This document shows, piece by piece, positions 1 to 8,669 of a stretch of DNA of 64,000 nt. Source of the DNA: Variovorax sp. IB41. Lineage in GTDB: Bacteria > Pseudomonadota > Gammaproteobacteria > Burkholderiales > Burkholderiaceae_C. Positions within the stretch are counted from its first letter, which is position 1. Each line of letters starts with the position of its first letter. The stretch lies in assembly GCF_016405905.1 (NCBI RefSeq), contig NZ_JAEFCB010000001.1:124001-188000 (forward strand), written 5' to 3'. The position numbers were made by a program, and so were the translations under genes. The notes under the pieces were generated by a model that saw nothing but the letters and a program-made list of their open reading frames with translations, was not told the origin of the DNA and made no database searches.

Positions 1-84
1 CGCGACCAGGTCTGGCAGCAGATCGAGACGGCGCTGGTGGCGCGCGGCGTGCTGGCGTCGCATAACGCAGGAATCTCACGATGA
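1..84 (+). CDS. tmk: Thymidylate kinase, C-terminal end (partial)
   Basis: Only the last 27 codons lie in the window, ending in TGA at 82-84. The peptide (RDQVWQQIETALVARG followed by a short tail) looks like the C-terminal helix of bacterial thymidylate kinase, which phosphorylates dTMP to dTDP. The identification rests mainly on context. The stop overlaps the start of holB in an ATGA, and tmk-holB-pilZ-tatD is a conserved order in betaproteobacteria. The fragment is too short to prove the family by itself. Confidence 0.7.
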   Translation, partial: RDQVWQQIETALVARGVLASHNAGISR

Positions 85-1097
85 GCACGCCGGCCCTTAC
101 GCCCTGGTTGCGCCAGCCGCTCGCTGAATTGCTGCGCCAGCGCGGCCATGCCTGGCTGCTGCAGGGGCCGTCGGGCATCGGCCAATATGAACTCGCGTTG
201 GCGCTCGCGGCCGCCTGGCTGTGCGAGCAGCCAGCGGAAGAGGGCGGTACGGCCTGCGGCCATTGCGCGAGCTGCCACGCCATCGAGGTCCGCACCCACG
301 CCGACCTGTGCGTGCTGATGCCCGAAGTCGCGATGCAGGAACTGGGCTGGCCGCTCGACGAAAAGGCGCAGGCCGACATCGACGACAAGAAGCGCAAGGC
401 AAGCCGCGAGATCCGCGTCGAGGCGATGCGCGATGCGGTCGGCTTTGCCCAGCGCACCAGCGCGCGCGGGCGCGGCAAGGTGGTGCTGGTGTATCCGGCC
501 GAGCGCATGAACACCATCACCGCGAACGCGCTGCTCAAGACGCTGGAGGAGCCGGTCGGCGACGTGCGCTTCGTGCTCGCCAGCGAAGCCGCGTGGCAGC
601 TGCTGCCGACCATTCGCAGCCGCTGCCTGGGCTTCACGCTGCCGTGGCCCGAAACGGCCGAGGCCGAAGCCTGGCTCATTGCGCAGGACGTTCCGGCCGC
701 CGATGCGGCCGCCCTGTTGCGCGCTGCCGGCGGACGCCCGAGCGATGCACTACGTCTTGCGCGCTCTGGCCAGTCGCCCAAGGCGTGGTCGCTGTTTCCC
801 AAGGCCATCTCGCGCGGTGACGTGGGTGCGTTGTCGGACCACGCGCCGGCCCAGGCCGTCGGCGCGCTGCAGAAGCTCTGCCACGACCTGATGGCTGTCG
901 GCAACGGCGCCGAGCCACGTTTCTTCGAGGCGGCCGACCTGCCGGCGGCGCCGTCGCGGCTGGCGTTGGCGCGTTGGTCGAAGTCGCTCGCGAACGCCGC
1001 GAGAACCGCCGAACATCCATTCAATGCAGGTCTCATGCTCGAAGCGCTTGTGAGCGAAGCGCGAAGCACCCTAAACTCAGCCGCTCGCCGCCCATGA
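81..1097 (+). CDS. holB: DNA polymerase III subunit delta'
   Basis: Delta' is a stator subunit of the clamp loader that places the beta clamp on primed DNA. The 338-residue length is normal. The P-loop position (about residues 28-37, GPSGIGQYE) lacks the Walker Lys-Ser/Thr, as expected for delta', which does not hydrolyse ATP. A four-cysteine zinc module is visible at C48, C59, C62 and C65. The sensor region NALLKTLEEP is near residue 150, and LPTIRSRC carries the SRC motif. Both ends use ATGA stop/start overlaps, with the upstream kinase and the downstream PilZ gene, so translation is probably coupled. Confidence 0.96.
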   Translation: MSTPALTPWLRQPLAELLRQRGHAWLLQGPSGIGQYELALALAAAWLCEQPAEEGGTACGHCASCHAIEVRTHADLCVLMPEVAMQELGWPLDEKAQADIDDKKRKASREIRVEAMRDAVGFAQRTSARGRGKVVLVYPAERMNTITANALLKTLEEPVGDVRFVLASEAAWQLLPTIRSRCLGFTLPWPETAEAEAWLIAQDVPAADAAALLRAAGGRPSDALRLARSGQSPKAWSLFPKAISRGDVGALSDHAPAQAVGALQKLCHDLMAVGNGAEPRFFEAADLPAAPSRLALARWSKSLANAARTAEHPFNAGLMLEALVSEARSTLNSAARRP

Positions 1098-1483
1098 ACC
1101 AACCTGTCGCCCCCGCCCCCGCTGCGTCCGCAGCCGCCACGCCCGCCAGGCCGAGCGTCATCCAGCTCGCCATCAAGGAGAAGGGCGCGCTCTATGCGGC
1201 GTACATCCCGCTCTTTGCCGAGGGCGGCATCTTCATTCCGACCACGCGCGAGTACCGGCTGGGCGACGATGTCTACGTGCTGTTGACGCTGCCTGAAGAC
1301 CCGCAGCGTTATCCGGTGGCCGGCAAGGTCGCATGGATCACGCCGGCACGCGCCGCCGGCAACCGGGCGCCCGGCGTGGGCATCCGGTTTCCGTCGGACG
1401 AGAAATCGCGGCAGCTGAAGGCGCGCATCGAGGCCGCCCTCGGCGGCTCGATGGCGTCGGACCGCCCCACCCAAACCATCTGA
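1094..1483 (+). CDS. PilZ domain protein
   Basis: A 129-residue protein starting at the ATG that overlaps the holB stop. The longer upstream reading frame is holB sequence in another frame. The body matches the short PilZ-type proteins linked to type IV pilus assembly: a basic, Pro/Ala-rich N-terminus, then TREYRLGDDVYVLLTLPED, a V-A-G-K-V-A-W-I-T strand and an ending with GVGIRF. I see no clear RxxxR plus D/NxSxxG pair, so c-di-GMP binding is doubtful, as in E. coli-unlike PilZ orthologues of pilus systems. It probably acts in the cytoplasm on pilus extension. Confidence 0.88.
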   Translation: MNQPVAPAPAASAAATPARPSVIQLAIKEKGALYAAYIPLFAEGGIFIPTTREYRLGDDVYVLLTLPEDPQRYPVAGKVAWITPARAAGNRAPGVGIRFPSDEKSRQLKARIEAALGGSMASDRPTQTI

Positions 1484-1570
1484 GTTTTCTGCCGTCCCGG
1501 TGACGCGGAACTCCGTGCTCGGCGCCATTTCACACTTGTGACGGGTGCGCCGGCCCTACCGTCATTTCCG

Positions 1571-2377
1571 ATGTTCACAGACTCCCATTGCCACCTGACC
1601 TTCCCTGAGTTCGCGGACCAGATGCCGCAGATCCGCGCCGCCATGGCCGCGGCCAAGGTCGACCGGGCCCTGTGCATCTGCACCAAGCTCGAGGAGTTCG
1701 ACGATGTGCAGGCCCTGGCTGCCAGCTACGACAACTTCTGGGCCAGCGTGGGCGTGCACCCCGACAACGAGGACATCGCCGAGCCCAGCGTCGAAGACCT
1801 GGTGCGGCTTTCGGCCCGGCCGCGCGTGGTGGCGATCGGCGAGACGGGCCTGGACTACTACCAGATGGAAGAGCGCAAGGGCGGCCGCAGCATCGCCGAC
1901 ATGGAATGGCAGCGCGACCGCTTTCGCGTGCACATTCGCGCCGCGCAACAGACCCGCAAGCCGCTCATCATCCACACCCGCGAGGCCTCCGCCGACACGA
2001 TTGCGATCCTGAAGGAGGAGGGCGAAGACGGCTCTTCCGGTGCGGCCGGTGGCGTGTTCCATTGCTTCACCGAGACCGCCGAGGTGGCGCGCGCGGCGCT
2101 GGACCTGGGCTTCTACATTTCCTTCTCGGGCATCCTGACTTTCAAGAAGGCGCAGGACCTGCGCGACGTGGCCGCCTTCGTGCCGCTGGACCGCATGCTG
2201 ATCGAGACCGACAGCCCGTACCTGGCGCCCGTGCCGTACCGCGGCAAGACCAACAACCCGTCGTACGTGCCCTATGTGGCACAACAGATCGCCGAACTGC
2301 GAAACGTGCCCGTCGAGGCCATTGCAAAGGCGACGAGCGACAACTTCGAAACGCTGTTCAGGGACGTCAAATCATGA
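1571..2377 (+). CDS. TatD family metal-dependent hydrolase (DNase)
   Basis: TatD/YcfH-type TIM-barrel hydrolases are metal-dependent 3'-5' exonucleases or deoxyribonucleases. From the ATG at 1571 the protein has 268 residues, the usual size. It begins with the metal-binding DSHCHL (H6, H8) and continues with GETGLDYY, IIHTREA, FHCFTE and IETDSPYLAP, all in family order. A GTG at 1538 would add 11 residues ahead of the conserved MFTDSHCH start, so I prefer 1571. The stop overlaps the next start in an ATGA, which extends the coupled housekeeping run. Confidence 0.93.
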   Translation: MFTDSHCHLTFPEFADQMPQIRAAMAAAKVDRALCICTKLEEFDDVQALAASYDNFWASVGVHPDNEDIAEPSVEDLVRLSARPRVVAIGETGLDYYQMEERKGGRSIADMEWQRDRFRVHIRAAQQTRKPLIIHTREASADTIAILKEEGEDGSSGAAGGVFHCFTETAEVARAALDLGFYISFSGILTFKKAQDLRDVAAFVPLDRMLIETDSPYLAPVPYRGKTNNPSYVPYVAQQIAELRNVPVEAIAKATSDNFETLFRDVKS

Positions 2378-3051
2378 GAAATTACTTCAAGAAGTCGCTT
2401 TATCTCCTTGTCATTGCTGCATCTTTTGCAGCGCATGCCGGATCGTTCGAGGACTTTTTCCGTGCCGTGCGCGGCGACAACGCGAGCGGCGTTCGCACCC
2501 TGCTGCAACGCGGATTCGACCCAAACACGCGCGACGAACACGGTCAGACCGGCCTGCTCATCGCGCTGCGCGAACCGTCGCCGAAGGTGATCCAGGTGCT
2601 GCTCGAATCGCCGCAACTGAACGTCGACATCGCCAACGCCAAGGACGAAACCCCGCTGATGCTGGCGGCCATCAAGGGCCAGCAGGACCTGGTCAACCAG
2701 CTGCTCAAACGCGACGCCGCCGTCAACAAGACCGGTTGGACGCCGCTGCATTACGCGGCCACCAGCGGCCAGTTGACCATCATGAAGGTGCTGCTGGACA
2801 ACTACGCCTTCATCGATGCGCAGTCGCCCAACGGCACCACGCCGCTGATGATGGCCGCCATGTACGGCTCGGGCGAAGCCGTGAAACTGCTGTTGGCCGA
2901 AGGTGCTGACACAGCGATGAAAAATCAGTTGGGTATGACTGCGGTCGACTTCGCGAACAAGGCGAACCGTGCGGAAGCGGCGCAGCTGATCACGGCGGCC
3001 ATGAATGCCAAACCCGGCCTGAAGGCGCCACCGAAAGACGGTAAATGGTGA
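2374..3051 (+). CDS. Exported ankyrin repeat protein
   Basis: A 225-residue protein with a clear Sec signal peptide: a basic start (MRNYFKKS), a hydrophobic core and a likely cleavage after AHA near residue 22. About five ankyrin repeats follow, each with the T/G-PLxxAAxxG and LLxxGA-type pattern, for example TPLMLAAIKGQQDLVNQLL, TPLHYAATSGQ and TPLMMAAMYGSGEAVKLLL. Ankyrin repeats mediate protein contacts, and the partner is unknown. The gene is translationally coupled to the TatD gene (ATGA). It may act in the periplasm, but no catalytic domain is present. Confidence 0.9.
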   Translation: MRNYFKKSLYLLVIAASFAAHAGSFEDFFRAVRGDNASGVRTLLQRGFDPNTRDEHGQTGLLIALREPSPKVIQVLLESPQLNVDIANAKDETPLMLAAIKGQQDLVNQLLKRDAAVNKTGWTPLHYAATSGQLTIMKVLLDNYAFIDAQSPNGTTPLMMAAMYGSGEAVKLLLAEGADTAMKNQLGMTAVDFANKANRAEAAQLITAAMNAKPGLKAPPKDGKW

Positions 3052-3257
3052 AGAGATTCGGCGGCGTCGTCGTCGCACTGGGCCTTGCGAATTTCGCGCT
3101 CGACGCGACGGCCCAGCACTCGATCTACAAGTGTGTCGAGGGCAACAAGATCACGTACTCGAACGTGCCGTGTCCCGACGCCAAGAAGATCGAGATCAAG
3201 CAGACCAAGGGAGTGAACTACGAAGGCAGAGGATCCGGGAGTTCGCCCAAGCGCTGA
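3045..3257 (+). CDS. DUF4124 domain small exported protein
   Basis: A 70-residue protein with a signal peptide of about 23 residues (cleavage near ATA-Q). The short DUF4124 motif follows: IYKCVEGNKITYSNVPCP, with two cysteines that could pair in the periplasm. The domain is widespread in proteobacterial envelope proteins and has no established reaction. The start overlaps the end of the ankyrin gene by 7 bases, so the two are probably co-translated. The tail is basic and Gly/Ser-rich. Confidence 0.85.
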   Translation: MVKRFGGVVVALGLANFALDATAQHSIYKCVEGNKITYSNVPCPDAKKIEIKQTKGVNYEGRGSGSSPKR

Positions 3258-3361
3258 GGGGCGCTGAAGGCTGAATCCATCGCATTGCAGGCCCCGCCAG
3301 AACAGCTCCAAAAGGGCGCCTGTGCACTCGTGCGAGACTCTGTGGAGAAGGAGAAGCAGAG

Positions 3362-3844
3362 ATGAATACGTTCCTATTCATGGTCGTTTTGTTGGCCGTC
3401 GGGGTGCTGGTGTTCCTGGTGGTGGCCAAGAAGCGGTCTGAGCAAAGCACCAGCGGCTTTGTCGACAAGCCCAAGGCACGGGCGCCGCTCAATGCGCGCG
3501 AACAGGCGATGTATAACCGCCTCGTGCAAACCCTGCCGGACCTGGTGGTGCTTCCGCAGGTCAGCTTCGGCGCGTTGCTCACGGCCCGCACGCGCGCGGC
3601 GCGCAGCACGTTCAGCCGCAGGATCGCCGACTTCGTCGTGTGCGATCGCTCGTTCAAGGTCGTGGCCGTGGTCGAGCTCGGCGACAAGAACCAGAAAGAC
3701 AAGGCCAGGCGCGATCCGGACCGCGATGCGATGCTGATCGAAGCCGGGTACCGGGTGCTCCGGTATCAGCGCGTGCCGGACATCGGGCGTGTGGAGGCGG
3801 ATTTCGATCCTTCGCTGGCGTCTGTCAGTCCGCAGGGGTCTTGA
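3362..3844 (+). CDS. DUF2726 domain membrane-anchored protein
   Basis: A 160-residue protein with one N-terminal membrane segment (about residues 4-22, FLFMVVLLAVGVLVFLVVA). A DUF2726 domain covers about 43-150: LNAREQAMYNRLVQTLP, LLPQVSFGALL-like and RIADFVVCDRSFKVVAVVELGD, ending in the GYRVLRYQ strand. The D...E..D...K pattern of the core resembles restriction-endonuclease-like folds, which has led to suggestions of nuclease relatedness, but no activity is established. A GAGAAGGAGAAG Shine-Dalgarno run precedes the ATG. It is convergent with the metallophosphoesterase downstream. Confidence 0.87.
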   Translation: MNTFLFMVVLLAVGVLVFLVVAKKRSEQSTSGFVDKPKARAPLNAREQAMYNRLVQTLPDLVVLPQVSFGALLTARTRAARSTFSRRIADFVVCDRSFKVVAVVELGDKNQKDKARRDPDRDAMLIEAGYRVLRYQRVPDIGRVEADFDPSLASVSPQGS

Positions 3845-3953
3845 GGCACTGGATTGCGCAGTTCAGGGAATGGGTGACCTCGTTCTGAGGCATCCATAAA
3901 AATAACACAATGTGCCTTATGTTAAATCAATGATCCCCAAAGCGGCCGTCGCT

Positions 3954-4739
3954 TCACACGGTCGCCACCCCCCCTTCATCGGGCACCTCTCGCGATAACT
4001 CATACAGAAAGAACGGCGGCACATCAGGCCGGCTGCGTTGCAGCAAGGGCTTGGCAACGTTGTAGACCGGCACGCCATTGATGGTCCGCGCCTCGAGCGT
4101 GCCCCGGTGCGCGTGGCCGTGGAACACCGCATCCATCGGGTACCGCAACAGCGGTTCCTCTAGGCGGCTGCTGCCCAGAAAAGGAAAAATCTCCGCCGGC
4201 TCGCCTTCGACCGTGCCGACGACCGGCGCGTAATGCAGCAGCGCGATCCGACGCCGGGTGCGCAGCTTGGCCAGCGCGGATTCCAGCTTCATCGCCTCGT
4301 TCAGCGCCTCCTGCACGAACAGCTTGATGGCTGGCTCGCCCCACGCGCCCAGCGAGCCGCGTCCGAAACCGCCGCCGAAGCCCTTGACGCCCGCGATGCC
4401 CACGCCTTCGATCTCGCAGACCGAACCATCGAGCACGCGAACGCCGGCCTGCGCCAGCAGCCCGACCACCACCTCGGGAGTGCCGGACTCGAAGTCATGG
4501 TTGCCCAGGACGGCGACGACAGGAATGTGAACTGCGCTCAGCTCTTCGACCAGGACGCGCGCCTCCTCCTCGGTGCCGTAGTCCGTCAGGTCACCGCACA
4601 GCAGCAGCGCATCGGCCTCTTCGTCGGCTTGGGCGAACAGGCTGCGCAACGTACCGGCGGAGTCCTTCTGGACATGGAGGTCGCCGACGGCGGCGAAGCG
4701 GATGTGAGAGGAAGATTTCGGATTGGGCATGGTGTCCAC
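3954..4739 (-). CDS. Metallophosphoesterase
   Basis: A 261-residue calcineurin-like phosphoesterase with the full metal-binding set: GDLHVQ (D20, H22), LLCGDLTDYG, AVLGNHDFE and, near the C-terminus, FHGHAHRG. Such enzymes hydrolyse phosphodiesters or phosphomonoesters with two metal ions, and the substrate here cannot be told. There is no signal peptide, so it should be cytosolic. A second in-frame ATG three codons downstream (4730) is an equally possible start. It is transcribed divergently from the nucleotidyltransferase gene, with 126 bases between them. Confidence 0.9.
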   Translation of the reverse strand: MDTMPNPKSSSHIRFAAVGDLHVQKDSAGTLRSLFAQADEEADALLLCGDLTDYGTEEEARVLVEELSAVHIPVVAVLGNHDFESGTPEVVVGLLAQAGVRVLDGSVCEIEGVGIAGVKGFGGGFGRGSLGAWGEPAIKLFVQEALNEAMKLESALAKLRTRRRIALLHYAPVVGTVEGEPAEIFPFLGSSRLEEPLLRYPMDAVFHGHAHRGTLEARTINGVPVYNVAKPLLQRSRPDVPPFFLYELSREVPDEGGVATV

Positions 4740-4865
4740 CAGCCTGTGCTTCGTCGCGCTTCGTCGTCATCGGCCCTCTCCCGCAGTGCCTGTAGGCGCT
4801 TGCCGACGCGGGTTGAGGTCGTTTGCTCCGGCGTTGCGTCTGCTGCTCACGCCACCTTTGCAAGC

Positions 4866-5771
4866 ATGTCGTTCCCGCCCTTCCCCGCGCTGGCCCCTTC
4901 ACTGGAAGAGGAAGTCGACCCCCGTGTGGCCGACTTCTATCGACAGGCCCTGCACGCCTTGAGCGATGCGGGCATTCCTTTCCTGGTCGGGGGCGCGTTC
5001 GCGCTGGCCTGCTACACGGGCATCCGCCGGTCGACCAAGGACCTGGACCTGTTCATCCTGCGCGAAGACTTCGAGCGCATTGCGCAGCAGATGCGGCAAC
5101 ACGGCTGGCGTGTCGAATTGACCTATCCGCACTGGCTGGCGAAGGTGTACGACGGCGAAGCGTTCATCGACCTGATCTTCAGTTCGGGCAACGGCGTGAC
5201 ACCGGTCGACGAGCGCTGGTTCAGCGGCAACTGCCGCGCGGACATCCTGGGCGTGTCGGCGCGCGTGGCCAATGTCGAGGACAGCCTGCTGTCCAAGGCC
5301 TTCATCATGGAGCGCGAGCGCTACGACGGCGGCGACATCGCCCACCTGCTGCTGGCCCGCGCCGAGCAACTGGACTGGGCCAGCCTCCTGGAGCGCTTCG
5401 GCGCGCACTGGCGCGTGTTGCTGGCGCACCTCACGCTCTTTGGCTACATCTACCCCGGCGAGCGCCACCGCATTCCCGGCTGGGTGATCGCCCGCCTGGT
5501 CGATCGTCTGGCCGGTGAAGTGGATGCGCCCGCGGCTTCGAACGCGAACGTGTGCGCGGGCACCCTGCTCTCGCGGGAGCAATACCTGCACGATGTGAAG
5601 CAATTGGGTTACGTGGACGGCCGCCTCACCCCCGCGAGCAGCATGACGGACCGGGACGTCGCGCAATGGACCCAGGACATCGCAGACCGGGTTTGCGGCC
5701 CGGCTACGGTTCCGACGAACCAAGGAGACGCGCAACCAGAGCCGGCGAGCAAGGAAAAGCCGCAAGGCTAG
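4866..5771 (+). CDS. Nucleotidyltransferase-fold protein (MNT/AbiEii-like)
   Basis: A 301-residue protein starting at MSFPPFPAL; the reading frame is open further upstream but overlaps the divergent gene. It carries the polymerase-beta-like nucleotidyltransferase signature: GIPFLVGGAFA (G42-G43), then TKDLDLF (D59, D61) and a third acidic strand FIDLIF (D102). These are the metal ligands of the fold. Proteins of this shape occur as orphan conserved genes in Burkholderiales and as toxin parts of some toxin-antitoxin systems. I see no antitoxin partner beside it, so a stand-alone role is more likely. The C-terminal 50 residues are low complexity. Confidence 0.75.
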   Translation: MSFPPFPALAPSLEEEVDPRVADFYRQALHALSDAGIPFLVGGAFALACYTGIRRSTKDLDLFILREDFERIAQQMRQHGWRVELTYPHWLAKVYDGEAFIDLIFSSGNGVTPVDERWFSGNCRADILGVSARVANVEDSLLSKAFIMERERYDGGDIAHLLLARAEQLDWASLLERFGAHWRVLLAHLTLFGYIYPGERHRIPGWVIARLVDRLAGEVDAPAASNANVCAGTLLSREQYLHDVKQLGYVDGRLTPASSMTDRDVAQWTQDIADRVCGPATVPTNQGDAQPEPASKEKPQG

Positions 5772-5888
5772 GCGCACGCTCGGAGTTCGTGCCGGGCGCG
5801 CTGTCGTCGTCGACTGCACCCCACCGGCGGTGCGCTCCTACAGGTTCGTGGTCGCGCCCCTCGAATGCTGGCGCAAAGGAGATCGATC

Positions 5889-6095
5889 ATGAACACCCAT
5901 ACCCATCAGAAAACCCACGAGGAAACCGGCGACGACCGCGACAACCGCCGCGTGTTCACCTGGGGCGCGAGCGCCGCGGTGATCGTGTTCCTCGGCGCGC
6001 TCGCGTACTTCTACGCAGTGGACAAACGCGGCGAGGCGCCGCCGCAGGCACCGCCCGCGCAGAGCCAGCCAGCCCCGCAGCCCGCGAAGCCCTAG
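5889..6095 (+). CDS. Small single-pass membrane protein with Pro-rich tail
   Basis: A 68-residue protein preceded by a strong Shine-Dalgarno (AAAGGAGAT, 5876-5884). A charged cytoplasmic N-terminus (HTHQKTHEETGDDRDNRR) is followed by one membrane helix (about residues 25-45) and a tail of Ala, Pro and Gln outside. It has the same architecture as the protein at 11606-11806. I do not recognise a family. It converges on ligD with a 9-base gap. Confidence 0.7.
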   Translation: MNTHTHQKTHEETGDDRDNRRVFTWGASAAVIVFLGALAYFYAVDKRGEAPPQAPPAQSQPAPQPAKP

Positions 6096-6104
6096 GCCTC
6101 GCGC

Positions 6105-8669
6105 CTATCGTTTGAAATCGAGCATCTTCATCGCGCCCGAGAGGCCGCGCGCCGACTTCGCGTAGCTCTCCCAAGGCGCATTGCCCTTGTCCAGCCGCGT
6201 GTGGATGTTCTGCAGCGTCCACTGCGCGCCGCCCTTGAGGCTTTGCACCTCGGCCCATTCCACCGGCACCGACACGCCCAGCCCCGGCCGCGCGCGCACC
6301 GACCAGGCGCACACCGTGGTCGCGCCGAAGCCGTTGCGCAGGTAATCGATGAAGATCTTGCCCACGCGGTTGCTCGGCCCGCTCTTGGCCACGAACAGCT
6401 GCGGCAGCGTGCGCGACATGTGCCGCACCACGGCCTGAGAAAAATCCTTCACCGTGTCCCAGTCGTGCAGCCGCTTGATCGGCACCACCACGTGCAGGCC
6501 CTTGCCGCCGCTGGTCTTGCAGAACGGCGCGAGGCCCAGCTCGGCGATCATCATCCGCACCAGTTCCACCGCCTGCAGCATGGCGGGCCAATCCACGCCC
6601 TCCCCCGGGTCCAGGTCGAAGGTCATGCGGTCGGGCTTGCCGATGGCCGTCTTCACGCCGTTCCAGGTGTGGAACTCCACCACGTTCATCTGCGCGGCGG
6701 TCACCAGGCCCAGCGGCTGCGCCACCTCCAGCAGCGGCGCGTGCGCGGGCCACAGTGCGGGGTCGAGCTGGCGCACGCCGTCCATCGTTCCCTTGTCCAG
6801 GTGCTTCTGGAAGAACAGCTGGCCCTTGATGCCCTGCGGCGCGCGCACGAGCGAGACGGGCCGGCCCTTCAGGTGCTCCATCATCAGCGGCGCCACCAGG
6901 CCGTAGAAGCGCACGAGCTCCACCTTCTTCACCCCGGTGCTCGGATCGATCACGCGGTCGGCGTGCGACACCTTGAGGCTGCCGGGCAAGGTGGTGGGTG
7001 CGGGCACGCGCACGGGCTTGCGCACGGGCACGCGCTCTTCCGCATCGACCGCGCTCGCATGCACGGGCTTCTCGCGCACGATGGCCTTGGCCGGCTTGTC
7101 CGAGCGCAGCGCATGGAACACGCCGTGGCGGATGTGCCCGTCGGAGGTCCATTCGGAAAACGTCACCTCCGCCAGCAGCACCGGCTTGATCCAGTGCGCG
7201 CGGCGGTCGTTCTCGGTGCGGTTCTTGAAGGGCCGCTCGTCGATGGCCAGCTTCTGCATGCGCGCCAGCAGGTCGGCGAGCAAGCGGTCGTTGAAGCCCG
7301 AGCCCACGCCGCCCGCGTAAATGAGGTCGCCCGCCTCGTCGTGCACCCCCATCAGCAGCGAGCCGAAACCCACCCGCGAGCCTTTCGGGTCGGTGTAGCC
7401 GCCGATCACGAACTCCTGCCGCTGGCTGCACTTGAGCTTGATCCAGTTGGGCGAGCGGCGCGAGGTGTAGCCGCTGTCCTTGCGTTTGCCGATGATGCCC
7501 TCCAGCCCGATCTTGCAGGCCGACAGCACGATGTCGCGCGCCGGCGCGTCGAAGGTCTCGCTGTAGTGCACCGCCGCCGGCGGCTTCTTCAGGAGCGAGG
7601 CGAGGAACGCGCGCCGCTCGGTCAGCGGCACGCCGGTGAGGTCGTGGCCGTCGTAGTACGGCACATCGAACGCGAAGAACACGATGCGCTCGGTGCGCGA
7701 GCGGTCGAACGCGTTCTGCAGCGCCTGGAAGTCGGTGGTGCCCGCGTCGTTGAGCACCACGATCTCGCCGTCGATCCAGCCCTGCTTGAGCTTCATGCGC
7801 CCGAGCGCTTCTGCAAGGTGTTCGAGCTTCGCGGTCCAGTCGTGGCCGTTGCGGGTGAACAGGCGCACGCCCTCGGCGTCGATGCGCGCGAGCATGCGGT
7901 AGCCGTCGAACTTGATCTCGTAGACCCAGTCCTCGGCATTGGGCGGCGGCGCGTCGACGAGCGTGGCGAGCTGCGGCGAGAGCTTGGCGGGCATGGCGGC
8001 TTTCACCGCGCCCTCGGGCATGCCGGACGACGAAGCACGCCCTGCCTTCTTCGCAGCCGCTTTCTTTGCAGGCACCTTTTTCGCGGGCGTTGCAGCCTGC
8101 GCCTCCGCCGGCATGTCCAGCGCGCCCACGCTGTCCGGAAACTGATCGACCACGCTGAACTCGTCCGCCGGCCGCGCGTACGCGTCGTGCTCCTTGATGA
8201 GCAGCCACGCATCCTGCTTGCTCTCATCGCGGCTGCGGATGCGCACCAGCGTCCAGTGCCCGCGCAGCTTGTGGCCGTGCAGTTCGAACTTGAGCTTGCC
8301 CTCGCGGTAGCCCTTCTTCGCATCGCCGATGGGCACCCAGGCGCCCTTGTCCCAGACGATCACCTTGCCCGCGCCGTATTGCTTGGCGGGGATCTGCCCC
8401 TCGAAGCGGTTGTACGACATGGGGTGGTCCTCCACGTGCACCGCCATGCGGCGGTCCTCGGGGTCGTAGCTCGGGCCCTTGGGCACCGCCCAGCTCTTCA
8501 TCGCGCCCTGCAGCTCGAGCCGGAAGTCGTAGTGCAGCCGCGTCGCCCAGTGCTTCTGCACGACGAACTGCAACGCGCCGGCCGTGGACTCGCCGCCGTC
8601 CGCGGGCTCGGGGGTGATGTCGAAGTTGCGCTTCGCTTTGTATTTCTTGAGCGTGTCGGAGCGGGCCAT
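6105..8669 (-). CDS. ligD: Three-domain ATP-dependent DNA ligase LigD (NHEJ)
   Basis: LigD seals double-strand breaks in bacterial non-homologous end joining with Ku. From the ATG at 8669 the protein has 854 residues in PE-LIG-POL order, as in Pseudomonas. The 3'-phosphoesterase domain (about 25-190) has HWATRLHYDFRLEL. An Ala/Lys linker follows (about 185-210). The ligase domain has the adenylation motif EIKFDGYR (Lys near residue 251) and EGIIGKRKDSGY. The primase-like polymerase domain starts near 555 and has FDLDPGEG near residue 686 and TSGGKGLHVVVP. An upstream ATG at 8711 adds 14 non-conserved residues. No ku gene is in the window. Confidence 0.95.
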   Translation of the reverse strand: MARSDTLKKYKAKRNFDITPEPADGGESTAGALQFVVQKHWATRLHYDFRLELQGAMKSWAVPKGPSYDPEDRRMAVHVEDHPMSYNRFEGQIPAKQYGAGKVIVWDKGAWVPIGDAKKGYREGKLKFELHGHKLRGHWTLVRIRSRDESKQDAWLLIKEHDAYARPADEFSVVDQFPDSVGALDMPAEAQAATPAKKVPAKKAAAKKAGRASSSGMPEGAVKAAMPAKLSPQLATLVDAPPPNAEDWVYEIKFDGYRMLARIDAEGVRLFTRNGHDWTAKLEHLAEALGRMKLKQGWIDGEIVVLNDAGTTDFQALQNAFDRSRTERIVFFAFDVPYYDGHDLTGVPLTERRAFLASLLKKPPAAVHYSETFDAPARDIVLSACKIGLEGIIGKRKDSGYTSRRSPNWIKLKCSQRQEFVIGGYTDPKGSRVGFGSLLMGVHDEAGDLIYAGGVGSGFNDRLLADLLARMQKLAIDERPFKNRTENDRRAHWIKPVLLAEVTFSEWTSDGHIRHGVFHALRSDKPAKAIVREKPVHASAVDAEERVPVRKPVRVPAPTTLPGSLKVSHADRVIDPSTGVKKVELVRFYGLVAPLMMEHLKGRPVSLVRAPQGIKGQLFFQKHLDKGTMDGVRQLDPALWPAHAPLLEVAQPLGLVTAAQMNVVEFHTWNGVKTAIGKPDRMTFDLDPGEGVDWPAMLQAVELVRMMIAELGLAPFCKTSGGKGLHVVVPIKRLHDWDTVKDFSQAVVRHMSRTLPQLFVAKSGPSNRVGKIFIDYLRNGFGATTVCAWSVRARPGLGVSVPVEWAEVQSLKGGAQWTLQNIHTRLDKGNAPWESYAKSARGLSGAMKMLDFKR